This document shows positions 26,210-35,186 of a stretch of 43,293 nt of DNA, piece after piece. The stretch spans positions 1 through 43,293 of the forward strand of contig JACMOT010000327.1 in assembly GCA_014377915.1 (NCBI GenBank), read 5' to 3'. The notes below the pieces were generated by a model that saw only the letters and a list, made by a program, of their open reading frames with translations, was not told where the DNA came from and did no database searches. A program made the translations under genes and the position numbers. Origin of the DNA: Tardiphaga sp. (lineage in GTDB: Bacteria > Pseudomonadota > Alphaproteobacteria > Rhizobiales > Xanthobacteraceae). The stretch's first letter is position 1, and the number at the start of each line of letters is the position of its first letter.

Positions 26210-27472
26210 ATGCGATTGGCCTGGGCAACACCTTTCAACGTCAAGTCGGCCATCGCCATCTATAGCCGCGAGGTCTGCCACGAACTGAGCCGGCGGGGGA
26301 TCAATGTCGAAATCCTGCGGATTGAGGAGCCCGAAGGCGAGGCCATCGACGCGTTGGCGACCTCGCTGACCGTCCATTCCGCTTCGCTTCAGCCCAGCGC
26401 CGAGTTCCTGCAGGACTATGACGCAATTGTCGTGAATGTCGGCGATTATACACAGTTCCACCTGGGTGCGCTTCGGCTGATATCGATGGTCCCGGTCATC
26501 AGCATCATTCATGACTCCAATTTGCAAAACTTCGTCCATGGTGCCGTCGAGCGTGGCTTGTACCTCGACGAGTTGGTGAAGCGGTTGCCCGGCAACGACG
26601 GCATCGCCGACGGCATCAATCCTCAGCCTGCGGAATTGGCGCTGTTCGCAACGATGTCCTGTGCTTGCGTCGCCCATGGACCACATTACGTCGACCTCCT
26701 GCGGATGGCCTGCCCCGGCCCCGTTGCCGTTCTCCCCCTTTGCTATCCCGACCTCGGCGCAGTGACGCCAAAGCCAGGCAAAGAAGGCTCGTTCGTCATC
26801 ACCACTTTTGGTATGATAAACTCGAACAAGCAGCCTGAACGCGTCATGAGAGCAATTGCGTCCTCGCCGACCCTGAAAGACAAGGCGGTGTACCGCCTCG
26901 CTGGCGCAATCGAGGATGGCAAGCGGATGTATTACGAGGCACTCGCAAAGGAACTGGGCATACGGCCACCCGAAATCTATGGGCGAGTTAGCGACGAAAA
27001 ACTGTTCGAGTTGCTGTCGGCCTCGGATGTGCTGTGCTGCTTGCGATACCCTGTAAGCGAAGGCGGGTCTGCCAGCCTTATCACCGCGCTTTACAGTGCT
27101 CGTCCCATCGTTGTCCCGAATTTTGGTTCGTACGCCGACGTTCCGGACGACCTTGTCTGGAAAGTGAGCTACGGCGAGAACGAACAGGATCTCACGGCGG
27201 TGCTCTTGGATATTGAAGGCGACCGCGCCGCGGCGGAGCACCGTAGCCATCTGATGAAGTCGTGGGCGCAGACGACCTATTCGGCGCAAAACTACGTCGA
27301 CAAACTGCTGCCCTTGGTGGATTTGGCGATAGAGGCAACGCCAAAGGTCGACGCGGGACGGAAAATCGGCCGTTTGCTTGCCGCACTGGACATCGGGCCT
27401 AGTGATCCAGTAGTGGAAAGAACTGAATATCACATTAAGCACTTGTTCGGACCGAGCAGAGGCCTTCAATGA
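26210..27472 (+). CDS. GT4-like glycosyltransferase
   Basis: A 420-residue protein with a GT-B layout. The N-terminus MRLAWATPFNVKSAIAIYSR has the typical first strand and loop; the C-terminal domain shows ITTFGMINSNKQPERVMRAI, YRLAGAIEDGK and the donor-site region RYPVSEGGSASLITALYSARP. The usual EX7E motif appears as a weaker EGGSASLITAL form. It starts four bases after the preceding gene and its stop overlaps per by four bases (ATGA), so it belongs to the same transcript. Substrate unknown. Confidence 0.82.
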   Translation: MRLAWATPFNVKSAIAIYSREVCHELSRRGINVEILRIEEPEGEAIDALATSLTVHSASLQPSAEFLQDYDAIVVNVGDYTQFHLGALRLISMVPVISIIHDSNLQNFVHGAVERGLYLDELVKRLPGNDGIADGINPQPAELALFATMSCACVAHGPHYVDLLRMACPGPVAVLPLCYPDLGAVTPKPGKEGSFVITTFGMINSNKQPERVMRAIASSPTLKDKAVYRLAGAIEDGKRMYYEALAKELGIRPPEIYGRVSDEKLFELLSASDVLCCLRYPVSEGGSASLITALYSARPIVVPNFGSYADVPDDLVWKVSYGENEQDLTAVLLDIEGDRAAAEHRSHLMKSWAQTTYSAQNYVDKLLPLVDLAIEATPKVDAGRKIGRLLAALDIGPSDPVVERTEYHIKHLFGPSRGLQ

Positions 27473-28605
27473 TCAAAAAAAGTACTGAAAATTTGCCGAA
27501 CCGGTCCGACTTGCCTGTATATCAGCCCGATCTCTCGGGCAACGAGAAAAAGTATGTCATCGAATGCCTCGATACGACATGGATCTCCTCGATCGGACCT
27601 TTCGTAGATCGGTTTGAAGCCTCGTTCCGGCAGGCGACAGGCGCGCGCCACGCACACAGCGTCTCAAACGGCACCGTCGCCCTGCATCTGGCCCTGCATT
27701 GTCTCGACATCGGCCCGGGCGATGAGGTCATCGTTCCGGCATTCACCTATATCGCGTCGGTCAACACCATCGCGCAAACCGGGGCAAAGCCGATATTCGT
27801 CGATTGCCGTCCCGAAGACTGGCTGATCGACATCGAGGACGTCGCGCGCAAGATCACGCCGCGGACCAAGGCCATCATGCCGGTCCACCTTTACGGGGCC
27901 GTCTGCGACATGACGGGGCTGCAGGCGCTGGCCTCTAGCCACAAGCTCAAACTCGTCGAGGATTGCGCCGAAGCGCTGGGATCGTCGATCGATGGAACGC
28001 ATGTCGGAAGATTCGGCGATATCGGCACCTTCAGCTTCTTCGGCAACAAGACTGTCACGACGGGTGAGGGAGGAATGGTCATCGCGGCCGATGACGAACT
28101 CGCCGCGCGCCTCAAGCTCGTGAAAGGCCAGGGGCAATCGCCCACCCGCCGCTACTGGCACGTTGAACTCGGATTTAACTATCGCATGACCAATATATGC
28201 GCTGCCATCGGGCTGGCGCAAATGGAGCGACTTGATGCGATTCTAAATCGCAAACGCGAAATCGCATCACTCTATCGAAGCCTGACGGCCGAGATGCCGG
28301 TAGAATACCAGAAGCTGCGCGAAGACGCCGCAAGTTCGGATTGGCTGGTCAGCCTGCTGCTGCCTCGGGGGACCGACAGAGATGGCGTCATGGGCTTCTT
28401 GAAGGATGCCGGCATCGAAAGCCGTCCCGTTTTTTACTGCGCCCATCAGATGCCGATGTATTCGACCGGCGAGACCTTTTCGACCGCGGAAGATATCGCG
28501 ATGCGCGGCATCAGCCTGCCGAGCTACCCCGGCCTGTCGAACGAAGATATCGAGCGCGTGGCCGATACACTGCAGAAAGCCATCCAGAAATTCGGGACGA
28601 CCTGA
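27469..28605 (+). CDS. per: GDP-perosamine synthase (DegT/DnrJ/EryC1 aminotransferase)
   Basis: A 378-residue PLP-dependent aminotransferase that converts GDP-4-keto-6-deoxymannose plus glutamate to GDP-perosamine. Near the start it has VYQPDLSGNEKKYVIECLDT, then TWISSIGPFV, SNGTVALHLAL, VIVPAFTYIASVN, PVHLYGAVCDM, and the PLP-lysine segment FSFFGNKTVTTGEGGM with K194. GFNYRMTNICAAIGLAQ is also typical. These match RfbE/Per from Caulobacter and Vibrio as remembered, better than other DegT types. The substrate is provided by Gmd. The last operon-tight gene; a 167-base gap follows. Confidence 0.9.
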   Translation: MIKKSTENLPNRSDLPVYQPDLSGNEKKYVIECLDTTWISSIGPFVDRFEASFRQATGARHAHSVSNGTVALHLALHCLDIGPGDEVIVPAFTYIASVNTIAQTGAKPIFVDCRPEDWLIDIEDVARKITPRTKAIMPVHLYGAVCDMTGLQALASSHKLKLVEDCAEALGSSIDGTHVGRFGDIGTFSFFGNKTVTTGEGGMVIAADDELAARLKLVKGQGQSPTRRYWHVELGFNYRMTNICAAIGLAQMERLDAILNRKREIASLYRSLTAEMPVEYQKLREDAASSDWLVSLLLPRGTDRDGVMGFLKDAGIESRPVFYCAHQMPMYSTGETFSTAEDIAMRGISLPSYPGLSNEDIERVADTLQKAIQKFGTT

Positions 28606-28610
28606 ACCGC

Positions 28611-28630
28611 GAAAATCCTGGCTGGATTTC
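28611..28630 (+). terminator. Possible weak hairpin after per
   Basis: GAAAATCC-TGGCT-GGATTTC pairs as a 6-7-base stem with one bulged A, just after the per stop codon. There is no long T-run. It may attenuate or end transcription before the next gene, but could be chance. Confidence 0.25.
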
Positions 28631-28772
28631 TCCGTTGCAGTGAATCCCGTATCAAGCATCAACACGCGCGGCGCGCCTGCCAACGGCCATGGCTGACGCG
28701 CAATTGCGACAATGAACAACAACGGTTTCGCCAACTGGCGGGATATCCCGACATCTCTCCATCGGATTTATT

Positions 28773-29900
28773 ATGCGAACTCAACGGCCCAAGCGACTGA
28801 TGTGGATCGTGAACCACAAGACCCTGCTGCCGGCAGAGGTACCGATATTCCGGGACCTGGGCTACGAGGTTTTCATCCCGAAAAGCATTCCTAACGATCC
28901 CGGCTACCGCAGCGGCGTGGTGACGTACGAATACGACGAAAGCCTCACCATCTCGGACGGAGCTCTCGACGTTTTGAATGCTCACGACTTTTACGGCGAG
29001 TTGCATCACTACCGATCGTGGAGCCCCACGCTCCGTGGCATCATCAACAAGGAATTCGACGTTATCGTATCGTCCCTGTCCGCTTTCATATCACCTTTGC
29101 GAGAGGCCATTCTGCATTTCGACGGACTGGTATGCGCCCGCTCATTCGGCTTGACCGCCCCTGACCGATATATCGAATTGCTCGAGTGGCTCAAAATGGG
29201 TGATCTTTCGGACAAAATGGCCGAACGGGGACCGAACTATTCGTTTGTCCAGGGCTACGCCAATCTTGCAGATATCGAGCCGCCGGGCCTGGCTTCAAAC
29301 GCCCACACGGTCACTGTTCCGTTGCCGCGCAGCTTTTTCATTCACCAGTCATCCTGGACAGGCGGCGGGAAAGATCTGGTATTCGTCTGCCCGGGCATTG
29401 AAGCGAAGGGCTACTATCGAAAGGTCTACGAAGGCATAAAGCGCGACTTCGGCGACCTTCCGCATCGCATCTTCGGTCGTCAGATCTCTCCCATCGATGA
29501 TCCGGCGATCCTGCCGTTCCTCAACGACGACGAACTGCTCAGCCTTTATGTCAATGCGCCCGTGTTCGTGTATCCTTCCACCGAAGCGCGACATATCCAT
29601 TACTCGCCGATCGAAGCCATGATCGTCGGGGCGCCGGTGCTTTATCTCCGCGGCTCGCTCAGCGACGTCCTGGCCGAACAGCGGCTCGCAGGTGCCTGCG
29701 ACGATATTGCCGACATGCGGGCGAAAGCCAAGCGTCTGCTCGCAGGCGATGACGCGCTGTCGCGCGGCATCCGCACCGAGCAGACACGCATCATCGACGC
29801 GTTTCGGATGGAGCTTGCGCACCGGCAATGGGCAGACATTCTGCTGCCAGAAAACCTTCCCCCCAAACGATCGTCCTCACGCAGGAGTTCGGCATGCTGA
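28773..29900 (+). CDS. Unusual GT-B-like glycosyltransferase candidate
   Basis: A 375-residue soluble protein. I do not recognise a named family. The N-terminal half starts LMWIVNHKTLLPAEVPIF, then GYEVFIPKS. The C-terminal half has FVCPGIEAKGYYRKVYEGI, RIFGRQISPIDDPAIL, LYVNAPVFVYPSTEARHIH and SPIEAMIVGAPVLYL. The last two look like a GT-B donor site, with PIEAMIVGAPV in place of the usual EAMACGTPV. This supports a nucleotide-sugar glycosyltransferase, but weakly. The stop overlaps the next small gene by seven bases. ATG 28773 is the first good start; the internal ATG at MWIVNHK (28800) is possible. Confidence 0.6.
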   Translation: MRTQRPKRLMWIVNHKTLLPAEVPIFRDLGYEVFIPKSIPNDPGYRSGVVTYEYDESLTISDGALDVLNAHDFYGELHHYRSWSPTLRGIINKEFDVIVSSLSAFISPLREAILHFDGLVCARSFGLTAPDRYIELLEWLKMGDLSDKMAERGPNYSFVQGYANLADIEPPGLASNAHTVTVPLPRSFFIHQSSWTGGGKDLVFVCPGIEAKGYYRKVYEGIKRDFGDLPHRIFGRQISPIDDPAILPFLNDDELLSLYVNAPVFVYPSTEARHIHYSPIEAMIVGAPVLYLRGSLSDVLAEQRLAGACDDIADMRAKAKRLLAGDDALSRGIRTEQTRIIDAFRMELAHRQWADILLPENLPPKRSSSRRSSAC

Positions 29901-30373
29901 CCGCAGCGATCAAGGATTTATTTCGGCCTTTGCGGCGCTTTTATCGCAACTTCACCGGCATCGACCTGATCGAGGCCAAGCTGGACAATATTCGCCGCCA
30001 CAATGAACTGATCGGCGTTCACCTGCATCTCCTGAACGAGAAGATCAGCCTGAACCCTTTGAACATTCTGGACCTCGACGAGCCGTCTGCTGCGGATCAG
30101 CATCAGGTCATGCCAGTGGGAGAGGTTTCGGCCGATAGCGCGCGATTGCTGGCAAACTTGGAATCCAATAGCCAGGCGCCTTGGGACATCCTGTACGCCA
30201 TCTCCGAGAAGCTGGATGTATTGCTGCACCATCGTCATTCCACGGACCGGACCGACGTCTTGATTTCCCGCGAGGCGGACCGCCTCGATGGATATCTGAA
30301 ATACCATGCCGATCTGATCCGCGAAGACCTGCGGAACCTGATCAAAGAGAAGAACTGCGATAATCAGAGGTAA
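29894..30373 (+). CDS. Small helical protein of unknown function
   Basis: A 159-residue protein, largely charged and predicted helical, without membrane segments or cysteines. It begins MLTAAIKDLFRPLRRFYRN and continues with IDLIEAKLDNIRRHNELIG, a coiled-coil-like amphipathic stretch; a second such region is YLKYHADLIREDLRNLIKE near the end. Start ATG 29894 overlaps the end of the upstream GT-like gene and has AGGAG at 29882-29886. Coupling suggests it acts with that protein, perhaps as a scaffold or chain-length or assembly partner at the membrane; this is a guess. Confidence 0.65.
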   Translation: MLTAAIKDLFRPLRRFYRNFTGIDLIEAKLDNIRRHNELIGVHLHLLNEKISLNPLNILDLDEPSAADQHQVMPVGEVSADSARLLANLESNSQAPWDILYAISEKLDVLLHHRHSTDRTDVLISREADRLDGYLKYHADLIREDLRNLIKEKNCDNQR

Positions 30374-30561
30374 GAAGACGGTCTGCACGGGATCCGTGTC
30401 GGATAGATCCTTCTTCATCGATCGGCTTCACCGTTCTCTCGATTGCGCCATCGCCGCGAGAGCTTCGCATTTCAGCATCATTTAGCGATCGCGACGGCCG
30501 AAAGTCGTTTCATTCGCGAATGGCCTGCGGTATTCAACAGTCGACCAGACAGGCCGTTTTC

Positions 30562-32619
30562 ATGAAACTATCCTCGAAGTTCTGCCTGTTTCTCGTTCCG
30601 GTGTTGCTGACCGTTGCTTTGATCTGGCTTCCAATTGGTGTTTACCAATTGCCGCAGGTTGAAGAATGGCAGGTGTTCAGCATCTTTCAGAGTGATGCTC
30701 CGGTATTCTGGGTCAATGGCGTTAACTTTGCAGCGCATCGACTTCGTCCGCTATTCCTGTTCATGGATGCGGTCGCCTATTCCACTCCTGTCCCCTACCT
30801 GAGCATGCACGCGCTGCTCGCCATCGCCCTGATCGTCAAGGGGACGGCCATGGGCTACATCGCATACTGGCTCACCCGGGATCAGTTGATCTCCGTTATC
30901 GCGGCGATCGTCCTGATCGTTCATCCGGCCGATACCATGCAAATGGGCTTTCGCTCGCTTGTCATCATCTGGCCGGTAGCCTTGTCGGTGACTGCGATCG
31001 CCCTGCTGCTGGCATCCACGGAGGTCGCCAGCTACACGAAGCGGATGACCCTGGCGGTAGCGGCCGCCGGCCTGACGTTGATCGCGGGGCTGATGTATGA
31101 AGCGGCCCTCACCATGGCCGTTGCGCCTCTCATCCTGCTGTTTGCCAAGCATGGCACGAGAATGTTTGGTCTGCTGGCATCGCTCTGGCGCCAGGCCGCC
31201 ATCTGGTCGGCGGCGATCGCGGCAAATCTGATTTATATCGTTGTGGAAACGAGCAGCGGGTCGGCCTACCAGGGCGCGCTGCTGGCCGGCGCCCCGCCGA
31301 TTTCGGATATCCCGAAGTATCTCGTCGGAACAGGTCTTTACCGCGCGCTCCTGCAGGGCTGGTATGACGGCCTGTCGATGTTTTTCGCGAATGTCGGTTT
31401 CGTCCCGTATCTGCTCGGCGCGGCGGCGATTGGCGCGTGGTTCTTCAGCCGGTATCGGGCTGCTGTCCCGGCCGATCGATTGCCTGCGAAGTTGGGCGTC
31501 CGGGCGATGGCGGCAGGCATCGTCCTGGCAGCTCTGGGATACGCGCCGTTTCTCATCTCGACGCCCCATATCTACATCTCGCAGCGGACCTATCTGTTCG
31601 CATCCATCGGCGGCGCCATTTTTGCGCTCGGAGTTCTGGTTCTGGTCAAACGCTCGGTCGTGGCGCTCGCTGCGCTGACCGGATTGCTCGTCGTCTCCGG
31701 GATTGGTTCACAGTGGGAACAGCTCGCGCACTACAGCGAGCTGTCCGGCAGGCAGCGCATGTATCTCTCTGGTATTCTGGCAGTTGCAGCCGACGCCGGA
31801 CAGCGGCCCAACCAGACACTGCTTATCACCGACAAATCCGGTGCCCTGAGCAACACCTGGATGTTGCGCGGCGAGAACCTGGCAGCCGCGCTTTCCTATC
31901 TGTACGGAAAGCCGATCCGCGCTGCGGCGTGTTCAGGACCGGGAGAATTGTACAGCTCCTTCTCGACCGATTCATACGGCACGCCAGGGCAGTGTGCGGC
32001 GACCGACAAGGGATGGGATATTGGAAAGGGCGCGCCGAACGCACTTGAGATTCCGCGCGCCAATATTTTGCAGCTCATTGTCGATCCCGACGGCAGTGTG
32101 ACGCGGCCGGATGGCGCAATAGCGCCCCCCGATGAAACCCAGACCAAACGCGCACAGGCCATTCTCGGATGTTTTCCATGCACGTATACGCCGCGAGAGA
32201 CCGTGACGGCGTCGTACCGGTTCGACTTTGGCAAGTGGTGGAGCCTGGATGCGGTGCCCTGGGGGGGCGGCTGGGCCGATGCGGCCTGGATCATCCCGCC
32301 CGCCAAGCCGACCTCCTATTCCTGGATGATCGCACCGACGAGCAATCTGTTCTTTCGGCTGAACCCTACCAGCTCGGACTATCTGGTCCAGGTTCGGATC
32401 ATCGGATCGATCTCGAAGCAAGCCAAGGACACTTTTGCGGTCGCTATCAACGGGCAGAATGTCGGGTACACCTGGCTGACGCCCGAAATCCTTTCCGGCA
32501 CCGTGAAAAGCTCGGTGCTTTCCAGCGGCTTGAATGAACTGCGACTGGAGGCACGGCCGGAGAAACAATTTTCGGTCAGCAACCAGATCGATTGGGTTAC
32601 CATAGCGCCAGCGAACTGA
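30562..32619 (+). CDS. Large GT-C-like membrane protein with C-terminal beta-rich domain
   Basis: A 685-residue protein. About the first 400 residues hold ten or so hydrophobic helices; the first external loop carries an acidic pair (YQLPQVEEWQVFSIFQS) and later FAAHRLRPLFLFMD. The C-terminal 250 residues are soluble; their end has FAVAINGQNVGYTWLTP and LNELRLEARPEKQFS, a beta-sandwich-like pattern that resembles the tail of the 721-residue protein at 19749-21914. ATG 30562 (MKLSSKFCLFL) fits a signal-anchor-like first helix; the frame is open to 30520. Function is unknown; glycosyl or acyl transfer on the periplasmic side is likely. Confidence 0.6.
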   Translation: MKLSSKFCLFLVPVLLTVALIWLPIGVYQLPQVEEWQVFSIFQSDAPVFWVNGVNFAAHRLRPLFLFMDAVAYSTPVPYLSMHALLAIALIVKGTAMGYIAYWLTRDQLISVIAAIVLIVHPADTMQMGFRSLVIIWPVALSVTAIALLLASTEVASYTKRMTLAVAAAGLTLIAGLMYEAALTMAVAPLILLFAKHGTRMFGLLASLWRQAAIWSAAIAANLIYIVVETSSGSAYQGALLAGAPPISDIPKYLVGTGLYRALLQGWYDGLSMFFANVGFVPYLLGAAAIGAWFFSRYRAAVPADRLPAKLGVRAMAAGIVLAALGYAPFLISTPHIYISQRTYLFASIGGAIFALGVLVLVKRSVVALAALTGLLVVSGIGSQWEQLAHYSELSGRQRMYLSGILAVAADAGQRPNQTLLITDKSGALSNTWMLRGENLAAALSYLYGKPIRAAACSGPGELYSSFSTDSYGTPGQCAATDKGWDIGKGAPNALEIPRANILQLIVDPDGSVTRPDGAIAPPDETQTKRAQAILGCFPCTYTPRETVTASYRFDFGKWWSLDAVPWGGGWADAAWIIPPAKPTSYSWMIAPTSNLFFRLNPTSSDYLVQVRIIGSISKQAKDTFAVAINGQNVGYTWLTPEILSGTVKSSVLSSGLNELRLEARPEKQFSVSNQIDWVTIAPAN

Positions 32620-32679
32620 GCCAGGGCGGAGCGAGACGCAAGCAGCACCGCCTGCTTCCACAGCCAGCGACAGACAGAT

Positions 32680-34425
32680 ATGAAAATACAGACACCCAGC
32701 GCATTGCCCGAAGTGATCGCCGCCGTTGCAGGACTTGCGGCAACGTATTTTCTCGTCGGCTTTGCGGGCCTCAATTTCAACGAGCCGGTCACGCTGACGG
32801 GCGACCACACCTTCATGCTCGGCGTGATCAAGGACGCCATCAATGGCGTTGGACGGTTCAACGAACAGATGGGCGCGCCCGGTCACAAGGACGCTTATTT
32901 CTTTCCGCTGTTTGACGGATCGTACAAGGGGCTGTCCTGGCTGATTTCACGCTTCACCTCGAACCTGTTCGTCGCGGCAAACTGGTTTTATGTGGCCTGC
33001 GTGACATTGATGTACGGCGCATCGTTCGTCTGCCTGCGGAAGCTGGACGTTTCGCGCTGGCTGGCTGCCGTGGCTTCGGTCTGCTTTGTATTGACGCCGT
33101 ATTTCTCGACGCGGCTGGCCGGGCACGACTACCTGTCGCTCTATTTCAGTGTTCCATTCGGCGCAACACTTGCCGTGATCCTCGCGACGTCGGAAACCAA
33201 CAAGGAATTGATGAGAAATGCGAAAAGCCCGTTTGCCATTGTATCCATTTTGTTCATCGGCACGTCGGGCTTTTATTATGCCTTTTTCTCGTGCCTGTTT
33301 CTCAGCCTGGTATTGATCGCACGCGCCTTCGTACAGCGCCGTCTGATGCCGGTGATCGTATGTGTCGCCATCTGCACGGTTGTGGTTACACTGCTGTTGT
33401 TCAGCGCTTACGGCTATCAGATATTCGGGTTGCTCGATGGCTCGATCGCGAGACCGCCCAGTCGAACGGCGTTACAGCAATTCTATCACGGCCTCGAGAT
33501 CGGCGGAGCGTTGCAGGCCTACGGTGAGATCGGCCTGTTCGCCAAGAGATTTGCCGAGTACCGCGCGTTCACGACCTCGCCGGACGGGCTGTCACAGCTG
33601 ACGGGCGAGGGCTTTTTCCCGGAATGGCCGGGCGCTTTCCTGACGACGGTCATCCTCGCGGCGCCAGTCGTGGTTTTCCTGTCAACCATTCCACTGCGAC
33701 CGCGCACGACGCGATCGCTGGCCGTTTCCATCTGCTTTGCCTGCATCACCTTCGGCCTTGTGTTCGCGACCCGGGGCGGTCTCGGCTTCATCTTCAATTC
33801 GATTGTCACGCCGGCCATTCGCGCCCAGGAGCGCATCCTGCCATTCCTGATGTTCTTCGCGATTGTGGCCGTGTGCCTGGCATGCGGGATGCTGCGCACA
33901 AGGATGGCCAGACAGACCGCCATGGCGCTTGTTGCGCTGGGCCTGCTGTCGGGCACCGGCGTCCGTTTCGACGGGCCGGCGAAAAAACAGGCCGCCTATC
34001 TGACCGATCCGCTTCAACAGGCCTATCGCCGCAGCGCCGTGGAGATGTTGGCAAGCAAGGATCGCGTCGGACTTACCCAGATCCTGCAACTGCCGGTCAT
34101 GGTCTGGCCGGAAGCCACGCCGCGCCAGCAGATGCTGGGCTATGAGCATTCCCTGCCCTATCTGCTGGACCGGCCGAACAGCCCGACCCGCTGGAGCTAC
34201 GGTCTTGCCGACCGCCAGCTTCAGCTCGCGACGCTGACAAGCCTTGCGCGCGATACCCCAAGTATCGCTGCAGAGGCCAAAGCAATGAAGTTTGACGGCA
34301 TACTGGTCGAGAAGACGGGCTATACGGCCGAAGAGGCTACACGGCTGGTTGCCGGCCTGGAAGCCAGCGGCGCCTGCAAGGTGTCCGATGATGCCTATCG
34401 GACCCTGTTTCAGATCTGTAAATAG
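32680..34425 (+). CDS. Large polytopic membrane protein, GT-C-like
   Basis: A 581-residue protein with about eleven hydrophobic helices. The first external loop has LTGDHTFMLGVIKDAING, with an acidic-histidine GDH motif, and YFFPLFDGSYKGLSWLIS. Residues after about 450 are soluble (ATPRQQMLGYEHSLPYLLD, DGILVEKTGYTAEEATRL), a layout seen in several uncharacterised membrane proteins that share the GDxxF first-loop motif. It follows the 685-residue protein by 60 bases, suggesting co-transcription. The operon ends with this gene at an inverted repeat. Function unknown. Confidence 0.6.
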   Translation: MKIQTPSALPEVIAAVAGLAATYFLVGFAGLNFNEPVTLTGDHTFMLGVIKDAINGVGRFNEQMGAPGHKDAYFFPLFDGSYKGLSWLISRFTSNLFVAANWFYVACVTLMYGASFVCLRKLDVSRWLAAVASVCFVLTPYFSTRLAGHDYLSLYFSVPFGATLAVILATSETNKELMRNAKSPFAIVSILFIGTSGFYYAFFSCLFLSLVLIARAFVQRRLMPVIVCVAICTVVVTLLLFSAYGYQIFGLLDGSIARPPSRTALQQFYHGLEIGGALQAYGEIGLFAKRFAEYRAFTTSPDGLSQLTGEGFFPEWPGAFLTTVILAAPVVVFLSTIPLRPRTTRSLAVSICFACITFGLVFATRGGLGFIFNSIVTPAIRAQERILPFLMFFAIVAVCLACGMLRTRMARQTAMALVALGLLSGTGVRFDGPAKKQAAYLTDPLQQAYRRSAVEMLASKDRVGLTQILQLPVMVWPEATPRQQMLGYEHSLPYLLDRPNSPTRWSYGLADRQLQLATLTSLARDTPSIAAEAKAMKFDGILVEKTGYTAEEATRLVAGLEASGACKVSDDAYRTLFQICK

Positions 34426-34458
34426 CATCGTGCAACGTCAGCCATCGGAGCCAACGTT

Positions 34459-34484
34459 GCGCCTGAAACGTCCGCTTCAGGCGC
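34459..34484. terminator. Inverted repeat between convergent genes
   Basis: GCGCCTGAA (34459-34467), an 8-base loop, and TTCAGGCGC (34476-34484) form a perfect 9-base stem in the 66-base gap between two convergent genes. A second overlapping pair, GCAACGT (34432-34438) with ACGTTGC (34454-34460), could make an alternative stem. A bidirectional terminator is the most likely role; no T-tract is present. Confidence 0.6.
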
Positions 34485-34491
34485 CGAACAA

Positions 34492-34842
34492 CTACGGCGA
34501 TTTGGGATCAGAACCCACGGCATCGAGATAGGGCCGGTAACGCTCGTTTATCTTCTTGAGTGCGGCGATAATCTTGGCCTTCTTTTCGGGAGGCAGGTCG
34601 CGACCATCGGCCAGTGCGTAAAGCTTCAGTTCCGCGTTCGTCCAGAACGCAGCGCCGCCCTTCAGGAAGGCCAGCTTTTCGGCCTGAGCCTCGACAAAAT
34701 TGCCAAGCATCAGCGTGGCAACGAACAAGAAAATCAGCGCGGCCACGGTCACGGCGGTCAGCTTCGCCAGAAAAAGCTGGAACGGCGTCAACGGCTTCGA
34801 CTCTTCTTCGACGTCGAAGTCGAGCTGCTTATCGTCTACCAT
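34492..34842 (-). CDS. Small single-pass membrane protein of unknown function
   Basis: A 116-residue protein with an acidic N-terminus (VDDKQLDFDVEEESKP), one transmembrane helix (LTAVTVAALIFLFVATLML) and a charged C-terminal half (LPPEKKAKIIAALKKINERY). It does not resemble any polysaccharide enzyme. The divergent CoA-transferase gene lies 344 bases away. The topology is unknown. It may be an ordinary chromosomal gene bordering the locus rather than a member of it. Confidence 0.7.
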   Translation of the reverse strand: MVDDKQLDFDVEEESKPLTPFQLFLAKLTAVTVAALIFLFVATLMLGNFVEAQAEKLAFLKGGAAFWTNAELKLYALADGRDLPPEKKAKIIAALKKINERYRPYLDAVGSDPKSP

Positions 34843-35186
34843 GGGTCACCCGTTTCAAGCACAGTCAGGTTGCGCAGCGAAACTGCGCGGGAGCCTTCGC
34901 AAATATCGGTGATCGCGGCCACATACAAGCGCGAACTCCAGAGAGTACCGCCGGTGCCGTGCGAATGGATGACAACGCCGCTTGCCAACAGAGATGGCGC
35001 AGACGCGCAATACGCCTATGGCGATGGGCCATCACCTGTTGACGAGAGCTGTGGCATCTCGGAGACACACCCGCGTATAACCTTGCGACCGAGGTCCAAA
35101 AATCTGCGCGATCGGCTCTGCCCCATGACAAACTGCGCCGTTTGGGTGAAAGGTACCTCGCAGCCGACCGCTTTGGAGCCCTGTCC
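34843..35186. other. Divergent intergenic region, no gene seen
   Basis: 344 bases between the small membrane protein (minus) and the CoA-transferase (plus). No frame here looks coding. The region should contain the two promoters; no clear boxes were identified. Confidence 0.4.

Noticed and set aside
26195..27469. A 424-codon minus-strand frame opposite a GT4 gene
   Set aside because: Antisense shadow of a well-supported glycosyltransferase; no motif and unusual composition.
28712..28894. A 60-codon frame (MNNNGF...) before the GT-like gene
   Set aside because: It overlaps the start of the GT-like gene in another frame and loses protein-like character after about 20 residues.
30374..30561. 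Possible terminator with AAGAAG/CTTCTT arms after the small helical protein
   Set aside because: The stem is only six bases with a long interior region, and the downstream gene is on the same strand and probably co-transcribed.
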